Source: Myxococcus eversor (GTDB lineage: Bacteria; Myxococcota; Myxococcia; Myxococcales; Myxococcaceae). Taken from it: a DNA stretch of 64,000 nt. Where the stretch lies: NCBI RefSeq assembly GCF_010894455.1, contig NZ_JAAIXY010000014.1:62001-126000 (forward strand), in the 5' to 3' direction. The notes beneath the pieces were generated by a model. That model did not search any database. It saw only the letters and a list, made by a program, of their open reading frames with translations, and was not told where the DNA came from. This document shows, in pieces, positions 15,658 through 27,406 of this stretch. The position numbers were made by a program, and so were the translations under genes. Each line of letters opens with the position of its first letter. The stretch's first letter is position 1.

Positions 15658-17117
15658 GACTCACCTCCCAGCGCATAGACGAGGGACAGCCGCCCGACGA
15701 GCGCGCCACCCGCCTGGAACTCCGCGGCGACGCCCCACGTCTCCGTCAGCAGCGCGCGCGTCCGGAGCCCGAAGTTGCCCACCACGCCTCCGCCCAGCCC
15801 TCGGATTCCGCCCGCGAAGCCGTCCTTGCGGTGGTCATAGAAGAGCATCGCCTCGCCCTTGAACGGCCCGCCGCCGCGCCCCAGCCACACGCCGTAGCCG
15901 AAGCTGAAGAGCAGCTGCGAGTGCAGATTCCCGTCGCTCACCGGGCCCGGGTAGCTGTAGCCCTGCAGCGCCATGCCGATGCTCGCCTCCGCGAAGGAGC
16001 CGGCCAGCGACGGACTCACCCGAGACATGGCGTAGCGGCCCCGGAAGCCCACGTCGCCGCCGACGACGGTGAAGCCCTCCGTGGGGAAGCGATGGAACAG
16101 GCCGTACAGCTCCGCGTCCAGCGACGAGCCATCCGAGCCCGCGCGATTGCGCTCCGGCTCACCCAGCAACCGGTACGCGCCGCCCAGCCGCACCTGCGTG
16201 TTGCCCTCGTCCGGGGCCAGCCGCGCAATCGCCTCCAGCTTCACCTCGTCGAAGCGGGCCAGCGCGCCCAGCGACACGAAGTGGTCATACGCGAACGAGG
16301 TGTCGCTGACGTACTGGTAGCCCATCTCGAACTCGACCGGCGGCAGCGAGGACGCGGGCACGCCCGGGTCGAACGTCGGTGACACCACCGAGTAGAGGTT
16401 GGCGATGGCGGAGATGCCGAACACGCTGAAGCCCGCCAGCGTCACCGCGTACAGCGGCGCGATGGTGCGTCGCGAGGCTCCCGTGAGCGCGATGGGAACC
16501 CCGCCCAGCGCGATGAGGCCCAGCCCCGTGCCCTCCAACGCGAACAGCCGCTTCGCGGTGTGCCCGTCTCCCGCCAGCGCCGGCGCGAGCCCGTGGAACA
16601 ACAACCCCGGCACCACCGCCACCGCCGCGGGCACCACCTGGAACGAGCGCGACGAGTCCAGGAGCGCCGTCGTCGACGCGGGCACCGGAGACAGCGGGCT
16701 GCTGGGGACGCCGTGCGGCGACAGGGGCGAAGGCATGCCCATGGGCACGTCGGCCGCGCTTCCCTCGGCGGTGACCTCCGGCGACGCGGCCTCGGCGCCC
16801 ACCGGCTCGCCCTCGGACCTGAACGGACCCGACGACATGGCGCGCAGCTCCGGCGCGGGAAGCGGCGACTGCATTCCCAGGTCGGGCATCGGCAGGGAGT
16901 CATCCGGCGCCCGGGGTCGCCGGGGCGCTCCCACCGTGGCGCGACCTGGCAGGTCCCTCGGGATATCCGAGCCACCCAACTGAGGGCTCCTCGCCAGCAG
17001 CTCGAAGGCGGACAACGGCTCCGGGTCCTGGGCCAGGGCCCGGCCAGGAAGGACGAGGAACGCTCCCACCAGCGCCAGGGCGAGAGGCCTCGAGCGGGGG
17101 GATTGCGCGGACAGCAT
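15654..17117 (-). CDS. Exported envelope protein of unknown function
   Basis: A 487-residue protein with a signal peptide (cleavage after GRALA, about residue 29), a Pro/Ser-rich low-complexity region (about 40-160), a central segment with two or three hydrophobic stretches (about 165-250, GLIALGGVPIALTG, LYAVTLAGFSVFGISAIANLY) and a C-terminal ~220-residue region. The last has alternating aromatic strands (FEMGYQYVSDTSFAYDHFVSLG, LLFSFGYGVWLGRG), as in outer-membrane barrels. A GAGG site precedes ATG 17117. It is coupled to the phosphoesterase gene, suggesting a shared envelope role. No family recognised. Confidence 0.65.
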   Translation of the reverse strand: MLSAQSPRSRPLALALVGAFLVLPGRALAQDPEPLSAFELLARSPQLGGSDIPRDLPGRATVGAPRRPRAPDDSLPMPDLGMQSPLPAPELRAMSSGPFRSEGEPVGAEAASPEVTAEGSAADVPMGMPSPLSPHGVPSSPLSPVPASTTALLDSSRSFQVVPAAVAVVPGLLFHGLAPALAGDGHTAKRLFALEGTGLGLIALGGVPIALTGASRRTIAPLYAVTLAGFSVFGISAIANLYSVVSPTFDPGVPASSLPPVEFEMGYQYVSDTSFAYDHFVSLGALARFDEVKLEAIARLAPDEGNTQVRLGGAYRLLGEPERNRAGSDGSSLDAELYGLFHRFPTEGFTVVGGDVGFRGRYAMSRVSPSLAGSFAEASIGMALQGYSYPGPVSDGNLHSQLLFSFGYGVWLGRGGGPFKGEAMLFYDHRKDGFAGGIRGLGGGVVGNFGLRTRALLTETWGVAAEFQAGGALVGRLSLVYALGGES

Positions 17118-17577
17118 CGGCTTCGCCTCGTTTCTCCGGAGAGGGCCACGCCGCCCTCATCCGCCGGCCCGGGGCCGTGCCGGCCTACATAACCGCGCTC
17201 CGGCCTCCCGCAGCGTGGTCCTCCGTGAAGAAATGTGAAGTGAGCTGACAGTCACACCCCTGTTTCAATCCAACCCACTGGAATCACTGGGCAACTCCAC
17301 GACATTGCCCCGGACCCCGGATTATCCAGCCCCTCGACGAATCATTCTGAGAAGCCGTGGCCCTCAGTCCGAGAACGACCCACCCGCCGGGAGTCCGGGA
17401 CGAAAGCGGGTCCTGGCGCGTGGATCACCCAGCCGAGGAGTGCCGGAGCCCGCTCGGAGCGGCGGATCTCACCACCGTCACCGAAAACTTCGCGTGCGAC
17501 GCGAGCCCGTTCCGGGACTTTCAGAAGAACAGGAGTATGCTCAATCTTTCACAACGTCCTGACCTGGCCTTGTAATC
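17118..17577. other. Divergent intergenic region, no gene seen
   Basis: 460 bases between the envelope protein gene (minus strand) and the kinase gene (plus strand), with promoters for both presumably inside. I checked for a sigma-54 type site near 17290-17315 but the GG/GC spacing is wrong. No strong sigma-70 match was placed. Confidence 0.35.
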
Positions 17578-20451
17578 GTGGCGGATCCGACTCCCCAGCA
17601 CTTCGGCAAATACGTCCTTCTTTCGAAGATTGCCGCGGGAGGCATGGCCGTCACCTACCGCGCCCGGATGACCGGGGCCGCGGGCGTCACGAAGCCCTGC
17701 GTCATCAAGCAGATCCTCCCCCACTTCGTGGACGAGGCGGACTTCGTCGAGATGTTCATCGGCGAGGCGCGGCTGGTGGCCAGCATGAGCCACAGCAACA
17801 TCGCCCAGGTCTTCGACTTCGGCGAGGTGGACGGCCAGTACTTCATCGCCATGGAGCTGGTGCAGGGCCAGCCGCTCTCCAAGGTGCTTCGCCGGGCGGC
17901 GCGCGCGGGCATGGCGTGCTTCCCCGAGGCCCTGGCGCTGCACGTGGCGAGCAAGCTGTGTGACGGCCTGGACTACGCGCACCGGCACGTGGGCGAGGAC
18001 GGCGTGGAGATGGGCCTGGTGCACCGGGACGTCTCTCCGGACAACGTCCTCATCTCGTACGAAGGCGAAATCAAGGTCATCGACTTCGGCATCGCCAAGG
18101 CCACCAGCGCGGTGGAGGCGAAGACGTCGCCGGGCACGCTCAAGGGCAAGTACCCGTACTTCTCCCCGGAGCAGGCGCGGGGCCGACAGGACCTGGACTC
18201 CCGCACGGACGTGTACGCGGCGGGCGTGGTCCTCTACGAGATGGTGTGCGGCAAGCGTCCCTATGAGGGCGAGTTCGTCACCGTGTTGCCGCGCATCCTC
18301 ACCGGCGACTGCCTGCCACCGTCGGCGCACAACCCGGCGGTGAGCCCGGACCTCGAGACGGTCATCTCCCATGCGATGGCCATGGAGCGCGAGTCGCGCT
18401 ACCAGACGGCGAAGGAGCTGAGCGAGTCGCTGGTGGAGTTGCTCTACCGCGACAACCCGCGCTTCACGCCCGCGCTGCTGTCGCAGTTGATGGCCTACCT
18501 CTTCGCCGAGGAGCTGATGGCGGAGGGCCGCAAGGCGGAGGTGTCGCCCGCGTTCAAGGAGCAGATTTCGCTGTGGCAGCTGGGCACGGTGGAGCCCTCG
18601 GCGGGCCGCGCGAGGCCCCTGTCCTCCAGCAGCGGCTCGGTCAGCAGCAACCCGCGCGCCTCCAGTCCGGGCATGCGCTCCAAGCCGGGCAGCGACAGCG
18701 GCGCCAGGCCCCCGAGCGACGGCGCGCGAAAGTCCCCCGGCAGCAGTCCGGGGATGCGCAAGGTGACGAGTTCGGGCAGCATCCGCCGCGCGACGAACAC
18801 CGGCATCCCGCGTTCGGAGGGTGGCGCCGTCCGCAGACCCGTGACGAGCGAGCGCCCGGGGCCGCCGGTGCCGGAGCTGCCGGACGAGCCGGACACGGAC
18901 TCGGCGGACATCCTCAAGACCTTCATTCCCACCGTCGTGCCCGCCGCGCTGGCCACCCTGGCCGCGCCGCTGGACACGCCCGTGGAGACTCCCGCCGTCA
19001 CCGGCCAGTCCATGGCCACGCAGCCCGCGGGCGTCTCCAGCGCGGGCCGGACGTACACCGGCACGGGCTACCGCACCGCGGCGGACGAAGCACGGGAGCT
19101 GTTGGCGAAGGAAGAAGCCGAGCGCATCGCGAAGCAGCAGAAGGCCATGAAGACGATGACCATCTACGTCTTCGGCGCGGCCATCGTCATGCTGTTCATC
19201 GCGCTCTTCTACAACTTCGTCATCAAGTCGGACTCGCCCGAATCGGCGTCGAACGCCGGCACGCTGTGGCTCGCCTCCAAGCCCTCGGGCGCCAAGGTGA
19301 AGCTCAACGGCCGCGACGTCCCCGGCAAGACACCCCTCATGGTGGAGGGCGTGCTCGTGGGCGAGGCCAACACCCTGGTGCTCACCCTGCCGGGCCACCT
19401 CGCCTGGACGCGGCGCTTCACTCCCACGTCCATGATGATGGAGCCGATGAACGCGGAGCTTCAGCCCCTCGTCACGACCCCGGAGCCTCCGCCCGTCGTC
19501 GAGAAACCCGCCGAGAATCCCGTCGCCGAGAAGCCCGTGGAGGCAGCGCTTCAGCCCGTCGCCATGGCGGCGCCGCTGGACGACGGCGGCACTCCGGCGA
19601 CGGCCGACTCGGGTGTGGCGATGGTGGCGGGCACGAAGGCCATCGACGACGATGACGCTCCGCAGCCGCTCGTGGCCAAAGGGGAGAAGAGCCAGGCCGA
19701 GCGCGAGCTGAACGAGGTGGACTACCCCACGCGACTGCTGGTGCTGCGGCCCATGTTCAACGCCGCGCCCATCCCCGAGTACGCGACGGCCACCATCGAC
19801 CTGAATCCGGCCGTGTCCTATTCGGTGTGGACGCAGGGCTCCGCGTCCCTGGCCGAGGGCCGGGGCACCGCCTCCGGGACACTGGTCTACTTCGCCGAAG
19901 GTGACGGTCCCGTGGATGGCAGCTTCGGACTCCTGAGCGCGTCCACGCGCACCATCAAGAACGCGCGGAAGCTGTACGTGTTCGCGGTGGACGACAACGG
20001 GCCGGAGGACAACAGCGGCAGCATCCGCGTCGTCGTCCGGCAGTCCGCCTACGTGCCGCCGCGCGCGCTCACCTTCGAGGCGAAGGAGCACTCGGTGCAG
20101 CTCAAGCCCGAGCACCAGGTGGTGCTGCGCGGCCTCAACCCGCGTTCGACGTACCTGTTCACCGTGCGCGACGACTTCGCGGAGCTGCGCTCCGGCGCCA
20201 ACGGCCGCGTGCGGCAGGTGCTCTGCATCGAGCGCGGCACGTCGCCGTCCTCCGTCCGCGCCACGCACCGCGTGCTGGAGACGGGCAAGCGCTACCAGGT
20301 CACCGACACCGAGGACCTGCGCTGCTTCTTCCCGGACTCGAAGCGGAGCGACAACCAGGGCGCGCTCGAGGTGGACGTCGTGGATGCCACCTCCCTGTCG
20401 CGGAAGGACCGGGCCGCGGCCATGCGGGGCTCTCGCCGCTCGGAGCGCTGA
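17578..20451 (+). CDS. Transmembrane Ser/Thr protein kinase with PEGA domain
   Basis: A 957-residue eukaryote-like kinase. The kinase domain covers about 10-275: Gly-rich loop IAAGGMAVTY, Lys44 (CVIKQI), Glu63, HRD at 149-151 with Asp151 and Asn156, DFG at 169-171, and SPEQ in place of APE; all catalytic residues are present. A long Ser/Pro/Arg-rich linker (about 340-520) is followed by one membrane helix (527-549), a PEGA domain (about 559-627, SKPSGAKVKLNGRDVPGKTPL), a second acidic linker and a C-terminal beta-rich region (about 715-860). Topology puts the kinase in the cytoplasm and PEGA outside, a sensor-kinase layout common in myxobacteria. Start is GTG 17578. Confidence 0.88.
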   Translation: MADPTPQHFGKYVLLSKIAAGGMAVTYRARMTGAAGVTKPCVIKQILPHFVDEADFVEMFIGEARLVASMSHSNIAQVFDFGEVDGQYFIAMELVQGQPLSKVLRRAARAGMACFPEALALHVASKLCDGLDYAHRHVGEDGVEMGLVHRDVSPDNVLISYEGEIKVIDFGIAKATSAVEAKTSPGTLKGKYPYFSPEQARGRQDLDSRTDVYAAGVVLYEMVCGKRPYEGEFVTVLPRILTGDCLPPSAHNPAVSPDLETVISHAMAMERESRYQTAKELSESLVELLYRDNPRFTPALLSQLMAYLFAEELMAEGRKAEVSPAFKEQISLWQLGTVEPSAGRARPLSSSSGSVSSNPRASSPGMRSKPGSDSGARPPSDGARKSPGSSPGMRKVTSSGSIRRATNTGIPRSEGGAVRRPVTSERPGPPVPELPDEPDTDSADILKTFIPTVVPAALATLAAPLDTPVETPAVTGQSMATQPAGVSSAGRTYTGTGYRTAADEARELLAKEEAERIAKQQKAMKTMTIYVFGAAIVMLFIALFYNFVIKSDSPESASNAGTLWLASKPSGAKVKLNGRDVPGKTPLMVEGVLVGEANTLVLTLPGHLAWTRRFTPTSMMMEPMNAELQPLVTTPEPPPVVEKPAENPVAEKPVEAALQPVAMAAPLDDGGTPATADSGVAMVAGTKAIDDDDAPQPLVAKGEKSQAERELNEVDYPTRLLVLRPMFNAAPIPEYATATIDLNPAVSYSVWTQGSASLAEGRGTASGTLVYFAEGDGPVDGSFGLLSASTRTIKNARKLYVFAVDDNGPEDNSGSIRVVVRQSAYVPPRALTFEAKEHSVQLKPEHQVVLRGLNPRSTYLFTVRDDFAELRSGANGRVRQVLCIERGTSPSSVRATHRVLETGKRYQVTDTEDLRCFFPDSKRSDNQGALEVDVVDATSLSRKDRAAAMRGSRRSER

Positions 20452-20721
20452 GGGACTCGCGCCGCGAGCAGCCTGGCGGACAGGCCCTCCGTCCTCCTCC
20501 CGCTTCACGAGCCTGCGCGGGAGCCATGCCTGGAACGCCCGGCCCCGCGCGCTTCATCAGGCCCTCGCGGTGGCTACCTTCATCACAGGGAGTCGAAGGC
20601 GCGAGGTGATGAGAGCTTCCCGCCGTAAGGGCTATCGGGGGCCGCGAACGCGTTGGCCCGGCTCGACAAGACGGGAAAGGCACGTGGGCGCGGAGCCGAG
20701 GAGGGCACCGGGCCCACGAGT

Positions 20722-21351
20722 CTATCCAGCGTCCTCTCGCGCACGCATCAGCGCCGCCAGCTCGGTGTCCCCCGCGAAGGGGCTGCGCTCCAGGGCCGCC
20801 ATGACGGCCTCGCGGTCCGCCTCGCCCTTGTTCTGGCTGAGCTTGAACTTGCCCTCCAACCGCGTCACCCGCAGCTCGAAGGCGACGATGCCGCCCACCA
20901 GCCGATCCACATACTCCTGGGACTGCTCCAGGGTCCACGGCCGCTCGTTGCCCGCCTCGTAGCGCGCGGCGGTGTCGCGCAGGATGCGCAGCACCTCGTC
21001 CCCCGCGTCGATGACCTGGGGCCGGCCATACACATGCACCGTGGCGTAGTTCCACGTGGGGACCTGGGGCGCCGTCGCGTACCAGGTGGGTGACACATAG
21101 GCGTGCGGCCCCTGGAAGATGACCAGCACATCCCGCTCCGCGGAGAAGGCGCGCCACTGGGGATTGGGCAGCGCCATGTGCGCGAGCAGCCGGAGCGCTC
21201 CCGACGCGTCCTGTTCCACGAGGAAGGGCAGGTGCGTGGCGAAGGGGGCGCCGTCCTCGCCCACCGTCACCAGCGTGGCGAAGGCATGGCGCGTCATCAA
21301 CTCCAGCAGGCGCCGCGCGTCCCGTTCCTCGAAGTGGCGAGGGATGTACAT
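20722..21351 (-). CDS. PaiB-family FMN-binding protein
   Basis: A 210-residue protein of the PaiB/FMN-binding split-barrel family (transcriptional regulator of degradative enzymes in Bacillus). The start YIPRHFEERDARRLLELM, the strand FATLVTVGEDGAPFATHLPF, the YVSPTWYATAPQVPTWNYATVHVYG signature and the FKLSQNKGEADREAV segment near the C-terminus are characteristic. The family binds flavin; whether this member regulates transcription or acts as a small oxidoreductase is open. I chose ATG 21351 because it starts at the family's conserved MYIP. Confidence 0.83.
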   Translation of the reverse strand: MYIPRHFEERDARRLLELMTRHAFATLVTVGEDGAPFATHLPFLVEQDASGALRLLAHMALPNPQWRAFSAERDVLVIFQGPHAYVSPTWYATAPQVPTWNYATVHVYGRPQVIDAGDEVLRILRDTAARYEAGNERPWTLEQSQEYVDRLVGGIVAFELRVTRLEGKFKLSQNKGEADREAVMAALERSPFAGDTELAALMRAREDAG

Positions 21352-21491
21352 ATCCCCTGCGTCCCTCGGGTCGCCCGCACGGGTCAACGGGGTGCTTAAG
21401 AACTCCGCAAGGTTTGCCCCCTAGCTTGAAGGCTGGGCGCGGGACAGGGCCGGCCACGCGCTCCGAAGTGACTCTCGGGGAGTACACATCC

Positions 21492-22535
21492 ATGAAGCTC
21501 AAGGCAGGTTTGCTGGCAACGGCGCTGTTTGGAGTGGGCTGTGGCGCGGAGAAGGACGCGGGCATCACCGAGCAGCAGTCCCAGCTCGCGGTGGCATCGG
21601 CCGTGGGAGAGGCGCAGTCCGTGGACGTTCCGCTCGGCGCGCGCTTCCTGGAGGGACTCCTGATTGAGGTCCGGCGCTGGGAGCACGAGGGCTACCAGTG
21701 CGACGCCGAGCCGGAGACCGCGAAGGTGGAGGTCTGCGGTCAGAGCCTCCCCTCGGAGCTGCACCTGTCCTGGACGGACTGCCAGGCGCGCACCCGGGGC
21801 CGCGGGGGCTGCGGTTGGGACCGTCCCCAGCCGCCTCCTCCCGACAGCGGGACGCCGACGTCGCAGCCCACTGAGGGAGAGGGCCCGCGCGGGGAACGCG
21901 CCGACGTGGTGTCGTCCGGCTCGGTGGACGTGGTGACGGCCATCGCCCCCGTGGAGGAGTGCGCGGAGAACGCGCCGCTGCGCTTCGAGCAGCAGTCCAC
22001 GCATGACATCACCCACACGGCGACGGATGGCCAGAGCGCGAAGATGACGGGCAGCATCGCCTCTGTCTCCGTGCGCGTGCCCGGAGCCCAGACGCTCAGC
22101 CGCACCGTCGACTTCGACACGACGCGCACGAACCTGGATGCCCAGGGCACGGTGGTGGACAGCGTCCACCTCACGGGCACGCTGGAGGAGACGTTCGACC
22201 CGGAGGCCGCCGAGCCCACGAGGACGAGCCACGGCACGCTCACCGCGACACTCGCGGATGGCAGTGTCTCCACCGTCACCCAGTTCGGCATCGTGCGGGT
22301 GCCGCCCTCCGTGTGCGCGTGGCCCATCGCCGGCTCGCAACAGCGCACGCTGGCGGATGGCACCACGCACACGCTGGTCTTCGGCCCGGAGTGCGGACAG
22401 GCCACGCTCGACGGTGAGGCCCTCGCCCTGCCCTCGCGGCCGATGGGCCCCGGTGGCGGAGGCTTCGGCGGCAAGCGCCCCGGTGGTGGCCCTCCGCCGC
22501 GTGGCGGCCCGGGGGGTGGTGGCGGCGGTCGCTGA
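21492..22535 (+). CDS. Lipoprotein of unknown function with Gly-rich tail
   Basis: A 347-residue predicted lipoprotein with lipobox GVGC (Cys17). The middle has paired cysteines and beta-rich segments (SVSVRVPGAQTLSRTVDFDTTR, TLTATLADGSVSTVTQFGIVRV) and a Pro-rich insert (about 112-135). The last ~35 residues are almost only Gly, Pro and Arg (FGGKRPGGGPPPRGGPGGGG), a flexible basic tail. GGGGAG lies upstream of ATG 21492. No family recognised; convergent with gyrB. Confidence 0.6.
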   Translation: MKLKAGLLATALFGVGCGAEKDAGITEQQSQLAVASAVGEAQSVDVPLGARFLEGLLIEVRRWEHEGYQCDAEPETAKVEVCGQSLPSELHLSWTDCQARTRGRGGCGWDRPQPPPPDSGTPTSQPTEGEGPRGERADVVSSGSVDVVTAIAPVEECAENAPLRFEQQSTHDITHTATDGQSAKMTGSIASVSVRVPGAQTLSRTVDFDTTRTNLDAQGTVVDSVHLTGTLEETFDPEAAEPTRTSHGTLTATLADGSVSTVTQFGIVRVPPSVCAWPIAGSQQRTLADGTTHTLVFGPECGQATLDGEALALPSRPMGPGGGGFGGKRPGGGPPPRGGPGGGGGGR

Positions 22536-22563
22536 CGAGCTGAATCACAATCCCTGAAACGAC

Positions 22564-22599
22564 ACGGGGCGCGGTGCCTGGATTGGCGCCGCGCCCCGT
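22564..22599. terminator. Long hairpin between convergent lipoprotein and gyrB genes
   Basis: Arms 22564-22578 and 22585-22599 pair over 15 bp with one T-G wobble around loop TGGATT. It lies 28 bases after the lipoprotein stop and 46 bases beyond the gyrB stop, so it can end both transcripts. There is no T tract on either side. Confidence 0.6.
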
Positions 22600-22645
22600 C
22601 GACGTCATCGGCCACCGAGCCCGTGGGCCCGGTGGACTCACTGAC

Positions 22646-25715
<3,070 letters not shown>

Positions 25716-25815
25716 GAGTGCCCGCGCACCCTAGCCGTCCTGGCGGGCTCGCGCGCGGTTTTGAGCACGCGGTTGTTCGCCGTCCGGCGTGGGCCGCCTA
25801 CGCTCTACCCGCCCC

Positions 25816-26568
25816 ATGACCGATGCCGAACTGAACGACCGATTGCGCGCCAACGTCATCGCCTTCAAGCACCTCCAGCGCGAGCGTGGCCTGCTGCGCC
25901 ATGGGGGCGCTCCGGGGGTGGACGCCTTCGCCCTGCCCGGTTACCCCGGCGAGGTCCACTTCCAGCAGGCGTACTTCACGACCCCCCAGGCGCTCGCCGA
26001 GGGACTCCCGGCCCTGGAGGCCTTCTACCGGGACCTGGGCATCCCCTCCTGGCGCGTGGCGGTGCTGCCCGGGGACGACGAGGGCTCCCGGGTGCTGGGC
26101 GCCGCCGGGTATCGCCCCGACTCGCGACTCCCGGCCATGGGCATGGCCCTGGCGGACGCGCCCGACCAGCCCCCCACGTTCCCCCTGGTGGAGACGCCGG
26201 AGCAGGACGAGATGGTGGACCTCAACATCCGCGTCTGGGGGAAGTGGGACGACATCCTCACGGTGTGGAAACAGCCGCCCCTCTTGCCCGTGCGCACGCT
26301 GGTGGCGCGCGAGGAGGGCAAGGCCCTGGCGTGCGGCTTCTCGCTGGACGTGGGGGACACCGCGGGCGTGTACATGGTCGTCACGCTGCCGGAGGCGCGG
26401 GGACGCGGGCTGGCCGCGGAGGTGATGCGCGGGCTGCTCACGGGCGCCCGGGAGCGGGGCCTCGCGGCGTCCGTGCTCCAGGCCACCGAGCAGGGCCGGA
26501 GCGTGTACCGCAAGCTGGGCTACCGCGAGCTGGGGGACTGGGTGAACTGGATGCGGCGCGCCGACTGA
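25816..26568 (+). CDS. GNAT-family N-acetyltransferase
   Basis: A 250-residue protein whose C-terminal half is a GNAT domain: ALACGFSLDVGDTAGVYMVVTL, the acetyl-CoA loop EARGRGLAAEVMRGLL (RxxGxG/A type), and the closing QGRSVYRKLGYRELGDW. The N-terminal ~115 residues look like a degenerate first GNAT repeat (VHFQQAYFTTPQALAEGLPALEAFYRDLG), a two-lobed architecture seen in several uncharacterised acetyltransferases. The acceptor is unknown. Start ATG 25816 is chosen over an upstream frame extension. Confidence 0.75.
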   Translation: MTDAELNDRLRANVIAFKHLQRERGLLRHGGAPGVDAFALPGYPGEVHFQQAYFTTPQALAEGLPALEAFYRDLGIPSWRVAVLPGDDEGSRVLGAAGYRPDSRLPAMGMALADAPDQPPTFPLVETPEQDEMVDLNIRVWGKWDDILTVWKQPPLLPVRTLVAREEGKALACGFSLDVGDTAGVYMVVTLPEARGRGLAAEVMRGLLTGARERGLAASVLQATEQGRSVYRKLGYRELGDWVNWMRRAD

Positions 26569-26582
26569 CGAAGGCCCCCGGG

Positions 26583-27401
26583 TCAGCGCAGCGCTTCCAA
26601 TTCCTCCAGCACGGCGAGCACCTGTCCGGGCTGCCGGGCCTCGATGAGCCGCTCCGACAGCCCGCGCGCCGCCAGCCGGGCCACGTGGGCCATGCGCGTC
26701 AGCCTCACACGGCCGCGCTCGCCGTCCACCGCCGCCACCACCAGGCGCAGCGGCCGGCCGTCCGGGGTGTCCACGTGGAGGCCCTTCGCCAGCGTCACCA
26801 GCGCGGCCACCGGCGCCGCGCCCTGGAGGAAGACGTGGGGCACGGCCACCTCGCCGCCCACCGCGCACGAGGACTCTTCATCCCGCTGGCGCAGTCGCTC
26901 CGCCAGTCGTGCCGCGTCCCAGCCGGGCAGCGTCGCGGCCAGCCTCCCCGCCACCACGTCCAGCACATCCTCCCAGCCGCCACAGGAGAGCTGGAGCACC
27001 ACCCGCTCCGGCGTCAGCAGCGGCGCCAGCGCCGGCACCGCCGCGTCGGACAGGCCGCCCCTCACGGGGAACTCCGCGTCCAGGAAGTCGCGCACCCGGG
27101 CCAGTTGCGTCCCCGACAGGCGCCGCCGCGCCAGCTCCAGGAAGAGCGTCCCGGCGCCCGGCACGTCCTCCAGGTACTCGGACACGTACGGGCTCATCCG
27201 GTTCGCCACGTCCATCAGCAGCGCGGGCGGCACGTCCAGCTCGCGAGCAATCGCCGTCAGTCGCTCCGCCGTGGGCGGCGCGTCCACGCCGTGCTCCACC
27301 CGACTGAGGTACGCGCTCGAAACGCCGATGCGGCGGGCCATGTCCCTCAAGGACAGGCCCGCGTCCACTCGAAGCAGTCGCAGCGTCGCGCCCAGGTGCA
27401 T
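26583..27401 (-). CDS. XRE helix-turn-helix regulator fused to a PTS EIIA-Ntr-like domain
   Basis: A 273-residue fusion. Residues 3-60 are an XRE/Cro HTH (LRLLRVDAGLSLRDMARRIG, then VSSAYLSRVEHGVDAPP). Residues about 120-273 resemble PTS EIIA type 2/EIIA-Ntr, with a phosphorylatable-looking His189 in GGEVAVPHVFLQG (family pattern VAIPHG) and a long Leu-rich C-terminal helix. EIIA-Ntr controls potassium transport in enterobacteria. Here the gene lies 5 bases after the stop of a cation/proton antiporter gene, so a phospho-switch controlling antiporter expression is a reasonable inference. No PTS enzyme I or HPr is visible in the window. Confidence 0.78.
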   Translation of the reverse strand: MHLGATLRLLRVDAGLSLRDMARRIGVSSAYLSRVEHGVDAPPTAERLTAIARELDVPPALLMDVANRMSPYVSEYLEDVPGAGTLFLELARRRLSGTQLARVRDFLDAEFPVRGGLSDAAVPALAPLLTPERVVLQLSCGGWEDVLDVVAGRLAATLPGWDAARLAERLRQRDEESSCAVGGEVAVPHVFLQGAAPVAALVTLAKGLHVDTPDGRPLRLVVAAVDGERGRVRLTRMAHVARLAARGLSERLIEARQPGQVLAVLEELEALR

Positions 27402-27406
27402 GGGGC

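Noticed and set aside
17521-20508. A 995-codon open frame antisense to the PEGA kinase gene.
   Set aside because: It mirrors the high third-position GC of the kinase gene, is extremely rich in Arg/His/Gly, and has no recognisable domain or ribosome site. The same applies to long antisense frames opposite gyrB (22574-25165), the TonB receptor (7489-10221), the antiporter (27479-29971) and the exporter (38256-40499).
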